Source of the DNA: Prevotella sp.
Lineage (GTDB): Bacteria; Bacteroidota; Bacteroidia; Bacteroidales; Bacteroidaceae
Length of the DNA stretch: 39,523 nucleotides
Reading direction: 5' to 3'
NCBI GenBank assembly: GCA_017474515.1
Contig: JAFVHN010000080.1
Span: 1-39,523, forward strand
Below, one piece after another: positions 20,810-28,508 of the stretch; position 1 is the stretch's first letter; every line of letters starts with the position of its first letter. The position numbers and the translations under genes are program-made. Below the pieces are notes generated by a model. The model made no database searches and was not told the origin of the DNA. It was given only the letters and a program-made list of their open reading frames with translations.

Positions 20810-23778
20810 ATTTTAAGCCTTAGCGACAGTCCGTAGTAGTAGCCGGGAATGTAGGAACTGCTGAAGAGCGACGTCCTCAGCCCCGTCTGCGAAGAGCGCA
20901 CCCGGCTCATGTTGTTGAAGAAGTTGTTGGCATAGAACGACACCGACACATGGTTGCCGATTTCCTTTGTCAGGCTGATGTTTGCCGAACAATAGGCCGA
21001 AAGCTTGTCGGGGTTCATGATATAGGGATAATTTGTCCGGATGACCAGTTTTGCCAGGTCGTTGAAAAGCGTGGGGTCGTTGTCGCGTGCCCATAGGAAT
21101 TTCTCGGCAAAGGGAATCATCTGGCCCGGGTTTTCCCATGTGGTGAAATACTCGGGGTAGAGGATGATGTGGGTGTCGCGGGTGCTGCCGTCGTAGGGCT
21201 CTCCGAAATAGTCGGTGGCCTCCTTTGCCACCAGTCCCCTTGTGGCGTTTTCCAGTTCGCTCAGGTTGCGTTTGTATTGCATCAGCGTTGTTTCCATTCT
21301 CAGGCTCACCACAAGCCTTATCTTCGGAATGTGTGTGGTCAGCGTGGCGTTGAGGTTGGTATGTCGCGAAATGCTGCCGTTTGACACCGAGGCATTGGCC
21401 GAATATCCGGTGCCCGTGCTGTTGCAACCCCTGTACCATCCAATGTATTGGTAGGGCCTGTTTCCCGACATGGTGCTTGTCACGCCGTGCGGAATGTCGG
21501 GAAAGAGCATCTCGTCGAGGCCCTTGTACTCGTAGTAGTTGCCGTCGAGGCGCAGGGCGGTGCGCAGGGCCTTGAATTGCCTGAAGTCCACAATCCATTC
21601 CACCCCCCGCCTTTCCACCGGCGAGGCGTTGATGAACTGGTTGTTCACGGTGTAGGTGCGCCGTTCCAGGTAGTCGAGCTGCTTGGGCTGTTGCTGCCCG
21701 GTGGCATCGCCCACGGTGACGATTCCCGTTTGCCGGTCGATGCTGAACGTGCGGTTTTCGGCAGCAATGGTGCAAGCGTCGAGTGCCGACGGCGGTGTGT
21801 ATTTATAGGCAAACGGCGTGTAGGTGCTAATGGGCATATAGGCGCGGCGGGTGACGTTTCGGAATGCCGAAACGGTGATGCGCGTGCCCTTCACGTCGAT
21901 TTCCACTCCCAGGTCGGCCTGGTTGGTGTATTGCCAAAGCAGCTGCGGGTTGTAGCGGGCCTCGACGGGATAGGTGAAATAGGCGTAGTAGGAGCGGTTG
22001 TCCTGCGTGCTGGTGCTGGCAAAGGCCATCAGGTCGCGGTAGGCCGGTCTGGGGAAGAGCACCTGGAAGGAGGGCAGTTTCACGCTTTTCCCCCATCCGG
22101 CGTGCATGCTCAGGCTGGAAATCCACGCCTCCTTGCGCCCTCGCCAGAACACGTAGCGGGCGTTGATGCGCGGCGAGAGGCTGGCCACGGTGGAATATTC
22201 CGACCGGCTGATGTGCGTCATGTCGTTCCTGAGTCCGGCGGTGAGCTCGGCCGTTGCCGTCTTTCCGGTTTTCATCGTCAGCCTGTCCTCGGCATAGATG
22301 GCGGCGTTGTGCATCCACGGCAATTGGTCGGGCCTGTATTCGCGCCATGTGGGGGCCACCCTCATGTCGTCGTAGTAGGTGCCGCGCCCGTTGTTGTGGC
22401 TCCCCGTGTATTCCGCGCCCAGCATGAGCTGGTGGGTGAAGGCGGAAAACTCCTGCACGCCGGTGGCGGCCTTTAGTTTCACGGCGAAGCTCATGGGCTT
22501 TGAGTCGTTGTAGCCGCGCTCGTGCCAGTAGCCCGTGGGCCCCAAGATGATGGCATCGCGCAGGCCTTCGGTGTAGTCCTGTGCTATGAAATACCCTTCC
22601 TGCGTGGTGTGGATGAGTGGCTGGGTGGATGCGCTGCTCTTGCTGACATATTGCTCCGTCAACTTGTCGGCCATCGAGAACGCCGCCCTGAAGAGCACGT
22701 CGCCGAGCCATTTCCGTGCGGGCAGCCAGTGCAGTTCCATGTTTGTGCGAAGCATGTTGTCGCGTGCCTTGCTATAGTCGTCCTGCTCCTCGTCGGGGTC
22801 GGCTTTCGAGTTGTAGCCGCCAATGTTGGCGCTGATGCCGGCGGAGAGCGTCAGCGGTGTTGACTCGCTCAGGAAAACGTTTGAATAGCGCATTGAGAGA
22901 ATGTTGCGCTGGTAGGCCGTGTAGGGCGAGGCGATGTCGGAAAACGAGCGCGCGTGCTCTGCCGACACGTTGAGCATGCCTTTCCGCGTGCCCAGTGCGA
23001 AGCCCTTGCTCACCGCCACCTGCCGCGTGTGCTGGTTGAGCTTTCCCTCCACGATGAAGGGCGACTTTCCTTGTCGTGTCTTCACCTTCACCACGCCGTT
23101 GCTCAGGTCGCCGTATTCCACCGATGGCACGCCGGCCACCACTTCCACGCTCTCTATGTCGGCTGCCGACAGTGTCCGTGTGGAGGCGGCCATCGTTTCG
23201 TCGGAGGCGGCATTGTTGTCGAGCCGTGCGCCGTCCACCTCGATGGCCGTGCCGAAGGAGGCGTTGCCCTTCTCGCCGGCATCGGCGCGCAGGGCCAGCC
23301 TGGGGTCGCTCATCAGGGTGGCGTTCATGGTCTTGCCGCCTGGCAACAAGGTCGTTATTTCACCAAGGTTGAGCAACTGCTGGTTGTCGAGGGTGGTGCG
23401 GTCGATGGTGTACGAGGTGGTGGCGGCATCTTCCTTGCGCAGGGCCACCACGGTGACCTCGTCGAGGGCCAGGTTGTCTTCCCTGAGCCTCACTTCCACC
23501 GGCTTCATGTCTTCTTTTATATATAATAAGGTGGTGTTGCGGGCATAGCCCAGGCATTGCACCGTCAGGGTGGCCTGTCCGCGAGGCGCATTCCTGATAA
23601 CGAAACGCCCGTCGCCGGCGGTGACGGCCCATAGTCCGGCCTCCTTGAGCAGCACGCTGGCAAACTCCACGGGCTGCCCTGAGAGGCTGTCGGTGACGAT
23701 GCCGCGCACGGTAAGTTGTGCGGCGGCCCTCAAGACTATGGCACTGAGAAGGAAGGCCATGACAAGGCGTTTGTACAT
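20806..23778 (-). CDS. TonB-dependent outer-membrane receptor
   Basis: 990 residues from the ATG at 23778. Signal peptide (AFLLSAIVLRAAAQ), then a carboxypeptidase-D regulatory-like domain (RGIVTDSLSGQPVEFASVLL), a plug domain at about 110-230 (VTVVALRKEDAATTSYTID, IESVEVVAGVPSVEYGDLSNGVVKV) and a roughly 730-residue barrel ending YYYGLSLRLKI. It is not SusC-sized with a SusD partner; no SusD gene is present. The -7 element at 23812-23819 rules out the ATG at 23814. It heads a five-gene operon with a lipoprotein, a T9SS-tailed protein, DUF4876 and DUF6850. The ligand is unknown; peptide, metal or heme uptake are all possible. Confidence 0.92.
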   Translation of the reverse strand: MYKRLVMAFLLSAIVLRAAAQLTVRGIVTDSLSGQPVEFASVLLKEAGLWAVTAGDGRFVIRNAPRGQATLTVQCLGYARNTTLLYIKEDMKPVEVRLREDNLALDEVTVVALRKEDAATTSYTIDRTTLDNQQLLNLGEITTLLPGGKTMNATLMSDPRLALRADAGEKGNASFGTAIEVDGARLDNNAASDETMAASTRTLSAADIESVEVVAGVPSVEYGDLSNGVVKVKTRQGKSPFIVEGKLNQHTRQVAVSKGFALGTRKGMLNVSAEHARSFSDIASPYTAYQRNILSMRYSNVFLSESTPLTLSAGISANIGGYNSKADPDEEQDDYSKARDNMLRTNMELHWLPARKWLGDVLFRAAFSMADKLTEQYVSKSSASTQPLIHTTQEGYFIAQDYTEGLRDAIILGPTGYWHERGYNDSKPMSFAVKLKAATGVQEFSAFTHQLMLGAEYTGSHNNGRGTYYDDMRVAPTWREYRPDQLPWMHNAAIYAEDRLTMKTGKTATAELTAGLRNDMTHISRSEYSTVASLSPRINARYVFWRGRKEAWISSLSMHAGWGKSVKLPSFQVLFPRPAYRDLMAFASTSTQDNRSYYAYFTYPVEARYNPQLLWQYTNQADLGVEIDVKGTRITVSAFRNVTRRAYMPISTYTPFAYKYTPPSALDACTIAAENRTFSIDRQTGIVTVGDATGQQQPKQLDYLERRTYTVNNQFINASPVERRGVEWIVDFRQFKALRTALRLDGNYYEYKGLDEMLFPDIPHGVTSTMSGNRPYQYIGWYRGCNSTGTGYSANASVSNGSISRHTNLNATLTTHIPKIRLVVSLRMETTLMQYKRNLSELENATRGLVAKEATDYFGEPYDGSTRDTHIILYPEYFTTWENPGQMIPFAEKFLWARDNDPTLFNDLAKLVIRTNYPYIMNPDKLSAYCSANISLTKEIGNHVSVSFYANNFFNNMSRVRSSQTGLRTSLFSSSYIPGYYYGLSLRLKI

Positions 23779-23811
23779 ATCAGAAAAAGTTCTTTTTTTT
23801 CGTTTCGCCTG

Positions 23812-23819
23812 CAAAATTA
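23812..23819 (-). promoter_or_regulatory. -7 promoter element for the TonB-receptor operon
   Basis: TAATTTTG on the minus strand matches TAnnTTTG and has a TTG 21 bases further upstream in the -33 place. The predicted leader is about 28 bases. Confidence 0.7.
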
Positions 23820-23977
23820 CGCCTTTTCCATGCGGCGTGCAATACCTAAAAATTGTGAAATTTATGTGCGGAAGTTGACCACTTCGGCATGCCTGTGGGT
23901 AAGACGGAACTTAAAGCCTTGATATTTAGAGGCTTACCAAGGAAAAACCTTGCTTGCCGGAACCCATGACGGCAAAT

Positions 23978-24054
23978 TGAGCCAGTCCAAGCCGCAAACG
24001 ACTCCAGTCCAAACCGCAGAAGGACTGGAGTAGGATGCGGCTTGGACTGGCTCA
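23978..24054. repeat. Nested palindrome between divergent genes
   Basis: TGAGCCAGTCCAAGCCGCA (23978-23996) is perfectly complementary to 24036-24054. Inside, ACTCCAGTCC (24001-24010) pairs with 24022-24031. The left half also contains the word CCAGTCCAARCCGCA twice in direct order. No gene ends here, so it is not an ordinary terminator. Confidence 0.85.
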
Positions 24055-24188
24055 TATTAGAAGTTCTTCACTCAGATTTGTTAAAACATGCAAATGCAAT
24101 CGCCAAAATCGATGAGCCTTTCTCTTTTCCCCTTTTCAATTTTTTTTCTCCCCCTTACGAAAAATTTTTCTTTTTTCTTGGTAAAAAA

Positions 24189-24220
24189 TTTGGTGGGTTC
24201 AGCGAAACTCCGTACTTTTG
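24189..24220 (+). promoter_or_regulatory. Complete Bacteroidetes promoter for the AAA+ ATPase gene
   Basis: TTTG (24189-24192) and TACTTTTG (24213-24220) are separated by 20 bases, a near-ideal -33/-7 pair. Transcription would start near 24225, about 210 bases before the ATG. Confidence 0.8.
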
Positions 24221-24318
24221 CAGTTCAAACCCTTTAACTGTTACAATACATTGAAGCATTCATTCTATTTCACAGCTTGCCCCAGGGCAGGACTCTTGCG
24301 CCTCTTTTTAGCAGCCAT

Positions 24319-24336
24319 CCCCTTCGGGGGCTTTTT
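24319..24336 (+). terminator. Attenuator-like terminator in the ATPase leader
   Basis: CCCC, TTCG, GGGG (24319-24330) followed by CTTTTT (24331-24336) is a short UUCG-capped rho-independent terminator shape, about 95 bases after the predicted transcription start and 100 bases before the start codon. Another hairpin (CCGTAGGTGC with GAGCACGG, 24338-24370) follows and could compete. Confidence 0.6.
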
Positions 24337-24403
24337 GCCGTAGGTGCCAGCAGTACAACTGTGAGCACGGAATGTTCTTTGACTTCTTGCAACAATGAAT
24401 TGT

Positions 24404-24434
24404 GACAGGTTCTAACTGAATTAGAATTCCTGTC
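24404..24434 (+). promoter_or_regulatory. Leader hairpin directly before the ATPase start codon
   Basis: GACAGGTTCTAA (24404-24415) pairs with TTAGAA (24421-24426) and CCTGTC (24429-24434) with a two-base bulge. It ends two bases before the ATG at 24437 and would block ribosome access if folded. Confidence 0.65.
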
Positions 24435-24436
24435 TG

Positions 24437-26185
24437 ATGAACCTAAGGACCACAACTTACCACTGTGGCCCTCATACTTCTTACGCTTTGTTTTTGGGAG
24501 ATTATTATTGCGACGAATGTGTTAATGATGATTGTATGATTAAAGAATTTAAGCATCAAACGAAAGAAACGATCCTGGATTTTATGAACATGATGGGCAA
24601 GCGCCCAAGAACTTTCTCCACTCTTCTCGAATGGCTTCCCTATACGGGCAAGGGATTTACCACATACTTTTACGCCCTGAAGCACGAGCTGGTGTTCGTG
24701 TGCTTTGAGCACATGGAAGAGCCCTATGAAGAACTGATCAGCGACTTCGGCGAGGGCACCGCATTCTTCATGTCGGAAAACGGCGAGCGCGAGAGTCCCT
24801 TGAAGAACCTCGGCCTCTGCTGTTCCAACTTCATTTTGAAGGCCTTCGTGTTTGAAAAAGAAAAACCGATATGCTTACCCGACTACCACCTGGTGTACGT
24901 CACGAACAACAAGCTGCTCAACCTCGGCACCGTCAGCTCGCTGGCCCTTTCCTCACATGTGACCGTCATCGACGACTTCGACCAGGTGCCCGCCGACATT
25001 GCCATCAACCCCAAGGAGACGCTGCCCGGCGCCGACTATGTGAAGGCATACTACCAGATGGGCCGCGAAGGATGGGAACTCTCGCCCGAGGACCAGGAAA
25101 AAGGCAAGGAGCCGGTGGAAATAGACTGGGACAGCTTCGTGACCACCATCAACCAAAAGGACAATTCCAACGTCAGCCTGAGCGAACTGTTGGACATTGT
25201 GAAAGAAACCAATGACGACGATGACGACGACCTGGACCTTGACGACGATGATGACGACGAAGACGATAAAGGCATTGAGCAGGCACTCACGGCGCAGAGG
25301 GACCAACGCGAGGTGAAAGTGCAGATACTGGAACCACTGGAAAACCCGAAAGAGGAACTCAAGCGGCTGGTGGGATGCGCAGACATCAAGAAAAAGCTGG
25401 TGGAACTGACCAACCTCACCCTTTACAACAAGATGCTGAAGGAGATACAGCCCTCGGGGCGGTGCCATGCCGTTCCGCTCCATAGCGTATTCTACGGAAG
25501 ACCGGGCACCGGAAAGACCACCGTGTGCAAAATCTTCGGTTCGCTCCTCAAGGAGGCCGGGGCACTCTCGAAAGGGCATGTCGTGGTGTGCAACCGCGGA
25601 ACGTTTATCGGATGCTACTGGGGCGACGAGGAACGCTCGGTGAACAAGGTGGTGGAACTGGCAAAAGGCGGGGTGCTGATGATCGACGAGGCGTATATGC
25701 TCGACAGCAACGGAAGCAACGACCCCGGACGGCTGGTGCTCCCCCTGCTCATGGACCTGCTGGCCGACGAACAGATGCGCGACATCGCCGTGGTGCTCTG
25801 CGGATATAAGGAGCCCATGGACAAGCTCTTGGAGCTGAACCAGGGCCTGGAGTCGAGGTTCCCCAACCGCTTTGAGTTCACCGACTTCACGTTGCCCGAG
25901 CTGCTCAGCATCACGCTCTTGCGCGTCAAGGAATACAACTACCACTTCACGCCGGCCGCATGGCAGAAATACAAAATGTTGCTGGAGCAGGCCTATAGGA
26001 AGCGCGACCCCGAAAAGTGGGGCAATGCACGCTTCGTGGCCAACCAGCTCGACCGCATCTACATGCGGCATGCAGGGCGATGCGTCAGGAGCAAGCGCAC
26101 CGACAAGGCCACCTTGCTCAGCATCACCAAGGCCGACATCGAGCCCATCAGCGTGCCGGCCAAGCGCAAGGCCATTGGATTTTGA
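24437..26185 (+). CDS. AAA+ ATPase of the CbbX/SpoVK type with acidic linker
   Basis: 582 residues. The N-terminal half (about 1-255) is unrecognised. An aspartate-rich run follows at about 258-278 (NDDDDDDLDLDDDDDDED). The AAA+ domain then has Walker A YGRPGTGKTT (about 353-362), Walker B VLMIDEA (about 412-418) and an arginine-finger-like LESRFPNRFEF, as in CbxX/CfqX (CbbX) and SpoVK ATPases, which remodel partner proteins. It is monocistronic with a strong promoter and a 210-base structured leader. The first 33 residues (cysteine-rich, AT-rich codons) may not be translated; an ATG at 24536 (MIKEFKHQ) is an alternative start. The partner is unknown. Confidence 0.85.
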   Translation: MNLRTTTYHCGPHTSYALFLGDYYCDECVNDDCMIKEFKHQTKETILDFMNMMGKRPRTFSTLLEWLPYTGKGFTTYFYALKHELVFVCFEHMEEPYEELISDFGEGTAFFMSENGERESPLKNLGLCCSNFILKAFVFEKEKPICLPDYHLVYVTNNKLLNLGTVSSLALSSHVTVIDDFDQVPADIAINPKETLPGADYVKAYYQMGREGWELSPEDQEKGKEPVEIDWDSFVTTINQKDNSNVSLSELLDIVKETNDDDDDDLDLDDDDDDEDDKGIEQALTAQRDQREVKVQILEPLENPKEELKRLVGCADIKKKLVELTNLTLYNKMLKEIQPSGRCHAVPLHSVFYGRPGTGKTTVCKIFGSLLKEAGALSKGHVVVCNRGTFIGCYWGDEERSVNKVVELAKGGVLMIDEAYMLDSNGSNDPGRLVLPLLMDLLADEQMRDIAVVLCGYKEPMDKLLELNQGLESRFPNRFEFTDFTLPELLSITLLRVKEYNYHFTPAAWQKYKMLLEQAYRKRDPEKWGNARFVANQLDRIYMRHAGRCVRSKRTDKATLLSITKADIEPISVPAKRKAIGF

Positions 26186-26217
26186 TAAAAAATTGAAAAG
26201 AGGAAAAGTTGAAAAAA

Positions 26218-26250
26218 AGTTGCATAATTCAAACCAAATTATTACTTTTG
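26218..26250 (+). promoter_or_regulatory. Promoter for the dehydrogenase-peptidase T unit
   Basis: TACTTTTG at 26243-26250 matches the -7 element, with TTG at about 26219-26221 in the -33 place about 20 bases upstream. Transcription would begin near 26256, right before a GC-rich hairpin. Confidence 0.7.
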
Positions 26251-26258
26251 TACACGAA

Positions 26259-26311
26259 AAGCAGCGACCCCAGGCGGGGCCGCTGCTTGAACCTGTCGGC
26301 CATGCGGCAGG
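26259..26311 (+). promoter_or_regulatory. Two hairpins at the 5' end of the dehydrogenase mRNA
   Basis: AAGCAGCG (26259-26266) plus CCCC pairs with GGGG plus CGCTGCTT (26281-26288). A second stem CCTGTCG (26292-26298) pairs with CGGCAGG-type 26305-26311 (one G-U pair). They fill the leader and lie 25 bases before the ATG. No T tract follows, so they are not terminators; a 5' stabiliser or binding site is possible. Confidence 0.65.
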
Positions 26312-26335
26312 GATAAACTTATTTTACCATCAAAA

Positions 26336-27091
26336 ATGAAAAAAACAGTATTGATAACCGGCGCAACAAGCGGCATCGGGCTCGCCTGCGCAAGGAGATT
26401 TGCCGACAACGGCGACAGGCTGATTCTCAACGGCCGCAACGAGCATAAACTGACCGAACTGCGCAAGGAGCTGGTTGCCAAGGGGACGGAGGTGCTCACG
26501 CTGGCCTTCGACGTGAGAGACCGCCAGAAAGCCAAGAAATACATCGACGGGCTGCCCGAGGGGTGGAGGGAAATAGACGTCCTGGTGAACAATGCAGGGC
26601 TGGCCCTCGGCCTGGAGCCCGAATACCAGGGCAACCAGGAGGACTGGGAAGTGATGATCGACACCAACGTCAAAGGCCTGCTCACCATGACACGCCTCAT
26701 AGTGCCCGGAATGGTAGAGCGCAACCGCGGACACGTCATCAACATCGGCTCGGTGGCCGGCGATGCCGCTTATGCCGGAGGAAACGTCTATTGCGCCACC
26801 AAGGCGGCGGTGAAAGCCATCACCGACGGGCTGCGCATCGACGTGGCGGAAACGGCAGTGAGGGTGACCAACCTGAAGCCCGGACTGGTGGAAACCAATT
26901 TCAGCAACACCCGCTTCCACGGCGACAACGCCCGCGCCGCCAACGTCTATAAGGGCATTCAGCCCCTTACCGGCGACGACATCGCCGACGTGGCCGTATT
27001 TGCCGCCAACGCCCCGGCGCATGTGCAGATTGCCGAAGTGCTCATACTGGCCACTCACCAGGCCAGCGGCAGCGTCATCGTGAGAAAATAG
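26336..27091 (+). CDS. ydfG: Short-chain dehydrogenase, YdfG type (3-hydroxy acid / malonic semialdehyde reductase-like)
   Basis: 251 residues of the classical SDR family. TGATSGIG at 9-16 binds the nucleotide; NNAG at 85-88; catalytic Ser139, Tyr152 and Lys156 in GGNVYCATKAAV. VNNAGLALGLEP, EDWEVMIDTNVKGL, PGMVERN and YAGGNVY closely match E. coli YdfG, an NADP-dependent dehydrogenase of L-allo-threonine, L-serine and 3-hydroxy acids. Length is the same as YdfG. It has its own promoter and structured leader and may be read through into peptidase T, 119 bases downstream across a tandem-repeat spacer. Confidence 0.9.
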   Translation: MKKTVLITGATSGIGLACARRFADNGDRLILNGRNEHKLTELRKELVAKGTEVLTLAFDVRDRQKAKKYIDGLPEGWREIDVLVNNAGLALGLEPEYQGNQEDWEVMIDTNVKGLLTMTRLIVPGMVERNRGHVINIGSVAGDAAYAGGNVYCATKAAVKAITDGLRIDVAETAVRVTNLKPGLVETNFSNTRFHGDNARAANVYKGIQPLTGDDIADVAVFAANAPAHVQIAEVLILATHQASGSVIVRK

Positions 27092-27100
27092 CATAGAACA

Positions 27101-27177
27101 TAGGATTTCCTAGGACTTCCTAGGATTACCTAGGACTTCCTAGGAAATCTAGGAAATCTAGAAAATCTAGATCGTCT
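27101..27177. repeat. TAGGACTTCC decamer then TAGGAAATC nonamer repeat
   Basis: Four 10-base units (TAGGATTTCC, TAGGACTTCC, TAGGATTACC, TAGGACTTCC) followed by four 9-base units (TAGGAAATC twice, TAGAAAATC, TAGATCGTC). Each junction contains or nearly contains the palindrome CCTAGG or CTAGA. It begins 10 bases after the dehydrogenase stop. Confidence 0.85.
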
Positions 27178-27210
27178 AAAGCCTCTGGAAAACCTAAAAA
27201 CCCGAAAAAT

Positions 27211-28434
27211 ATGAACCTTACCGAAAGATTTTTAAACTACGTGAAGTTCGACACCCAGTCGAGCGAGGAGTCACAGAGCGTGCCCAGCACCGCCAAGCAA
27301 CTCGTGTTTGCCCAATTCCTGAAAGAAGAACTCGAACAAGAGGGCTTCAGCGACGTGGAAATGGACGAGCAGGGATATATCTATGCCACGCTGAAATCGA
27401 ACATGAAGAAAGACGTGCCCACCATAGGTTTCATCTCCCACTACGACACCAGTCCCGATTGCTCTGGTAAAGACGTGAAACCCCGCATCGTGAGCAACTA
27501 CGACGGCGGAGACATCACGTTGAGCGAAGGTATCGTGAGCTCTCCGGCGAAATTCCCCGAACTGCTCGACCACAAGGGCGAGGACCTCATCGTCACCGAT
27601 GGCACCACGCTCCTCGGCGCCGACGACAAGGCGGGCATCGCTGAGATTGTGCAGGCCATGTGCTTCCTGCGCGACCATAAGGAGATTCCTCACGGCGACA
27701 TACGCATGGGCTTCAATCCCGACGAGGAAATAGGCATGGGCGCTCACCACTTCGACGTGGAGAAATTCGGATGCCAATGGGCTTATACCATCGACGGAGG
27801 CGACCTCGGAGAGCTGGAGTTTGAGAACTTCAACGCCGCCGGTGCCAAGATATTCATAAAAGGTGTGAGCGTGCATCCCGGTTATGCCAAAGGAAAGATG
27901 GTGAATGCCGGGCGGCTGGCCGCGGAGTTCGTGAACATGCTTCCCGAAGGCGAAACGCCCGAGCAGACAGAGGGCTACGAGGGATTTTTCCATCTGACGG
28001 GCATGGAGGCTTGCACCGAGAACGCCAAGTTGAGCTTCATTATCCGCGACCACGACCGCGACAAGTTTGAGGACCGCAAGGCCCTTATGCAGAAATGCGT
28101 GGAGAAGATGAACGCCAAATACGGCCCGGGCACCGTCAGTGCCGACATCAAGGACCAGTATTACAACATGAAGGAGAAGATAGACCCCCAGATGCACGTC
28201 ATCGACATTGTGCTGAAGGCCATGCAGGCTTGTAACGTGCCGCCCCGTGTGAAGCCCATCCGCGGAGGCACCGACGGCGCTCAGCTCTCGTTCCGCGGGC
28301 TGCCCTGTCCCAACATCTTCGCCGGAGGCGTCAACTTCCACGGGCCTTTCGAGTTTGTAAGCATACAGGTCATGGAAAAGGCCATGCAGACCATCGTAAA
28401 GATTTGCGAGCTCACGGCAAGCTATAACGACTGA
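27211..28434 (+). CDS. pepT: Peptidase T (tripeptide aminopeptidase)
   Basis: 407 residues of the M20B metallopeptidases. SHYDTSPD (76-83) gives the first zinc His and catalytic Asp, GADDKAG (137-143) the bridging Asp, and NPDEEIG (169-175) the catalytic Glu pair. [20 protein letters not shown] is a peptidase T signature, and [18 protein letters not shown] and GGVNFHGP near the end supply the remaining ligands. It removes the N-terminal residue from tripeptides in the cytoplasm. Full length compared with E. coli PepT (about 408). No separate promoter is seen; a hairpin terminator follows. Confidence 0.95.
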   Translation: MNLTERFLNYVKFDTQSSEESQSVPSTAKQLVFAQFLKEELEQEGFSDVEMDEQGYIYATLKSNMKKDVPTIGFISHYDTSPDCSGKDVKPRIVSNYDGGDITLSEGIVSSPAKFPELLDHKGEDLIVTDGTTLLGADDKAGIAEIVQAMCFLRDHKEIPHGDIRMGFNPDEEIGMGAHHFDVEKFGCQWAYTIDGGDLGELEFENFNAAGAKIFIKGVSVHPGYAKGKMVNAGRLAAEFVNMLPEGETPEQTEGYEGFFHLTGMEACTENAKLSFIIRDHDRDKFEDRKALMQKCVEKMNAKYGPGTVSADIKDQYYNMKEKIDPQMHVIDIVLKAMQACNVPPRVKPIRGGTDGAQLSFRGLPCPNIFAGGVNFHGPFEFVSIQVMEKAMQTIVKICELTASYND

Positions 28435-28440
28435 TAAAAA

Positions 28441-28481
28441 AATCCCCGGAGCGTTTCGGCGTTTCGGGGATTTGTTGTGTT
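28441..28481 (+). terminator. Terminator after peptidase T
   Basis: AATCCCCG (28441-28448) pairs with CGGGGATT (28465-28472), preceded by a run of A and followed by TTGTTGTGTTTT. It separates peptidase T from the antiporter gene. Confidence 0.7.
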
Positions 28482-28508
28482 TTAACAAATAAATCTTTTT
28501 TTTCCAGC

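Larger units (their letters stand above)
23779..24436. other. Divergent intergenic region with a nested palindrome and a long leader
   Basis: These 658 bases separate divergent genes. They hold the receptor promoter (23812-23819), a 77-base nested palindrome (23978-24054), the ATPase promoter (24189-24220) and an approximately 210-base structured leader. I see no gene in it. Confidence 0.75.

Noticed and set aside
20806-23778. SusC-type receptor of a polysaccharide-utilisation locus
   Set aside because: No SusD homologue or glycoside hydrolase is nearby, and the neighbours are DUF4876, DUF6850 and T9SS-tail proteins; a general TonB-dependent receptor is the safer call.
24221-24436. Known riboswitch in the ATPase leader
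   Set aside because: I could not match it to TPP, cobalamin, SAM or other classes by conserved core sequence, so only unnamed structure is reported.
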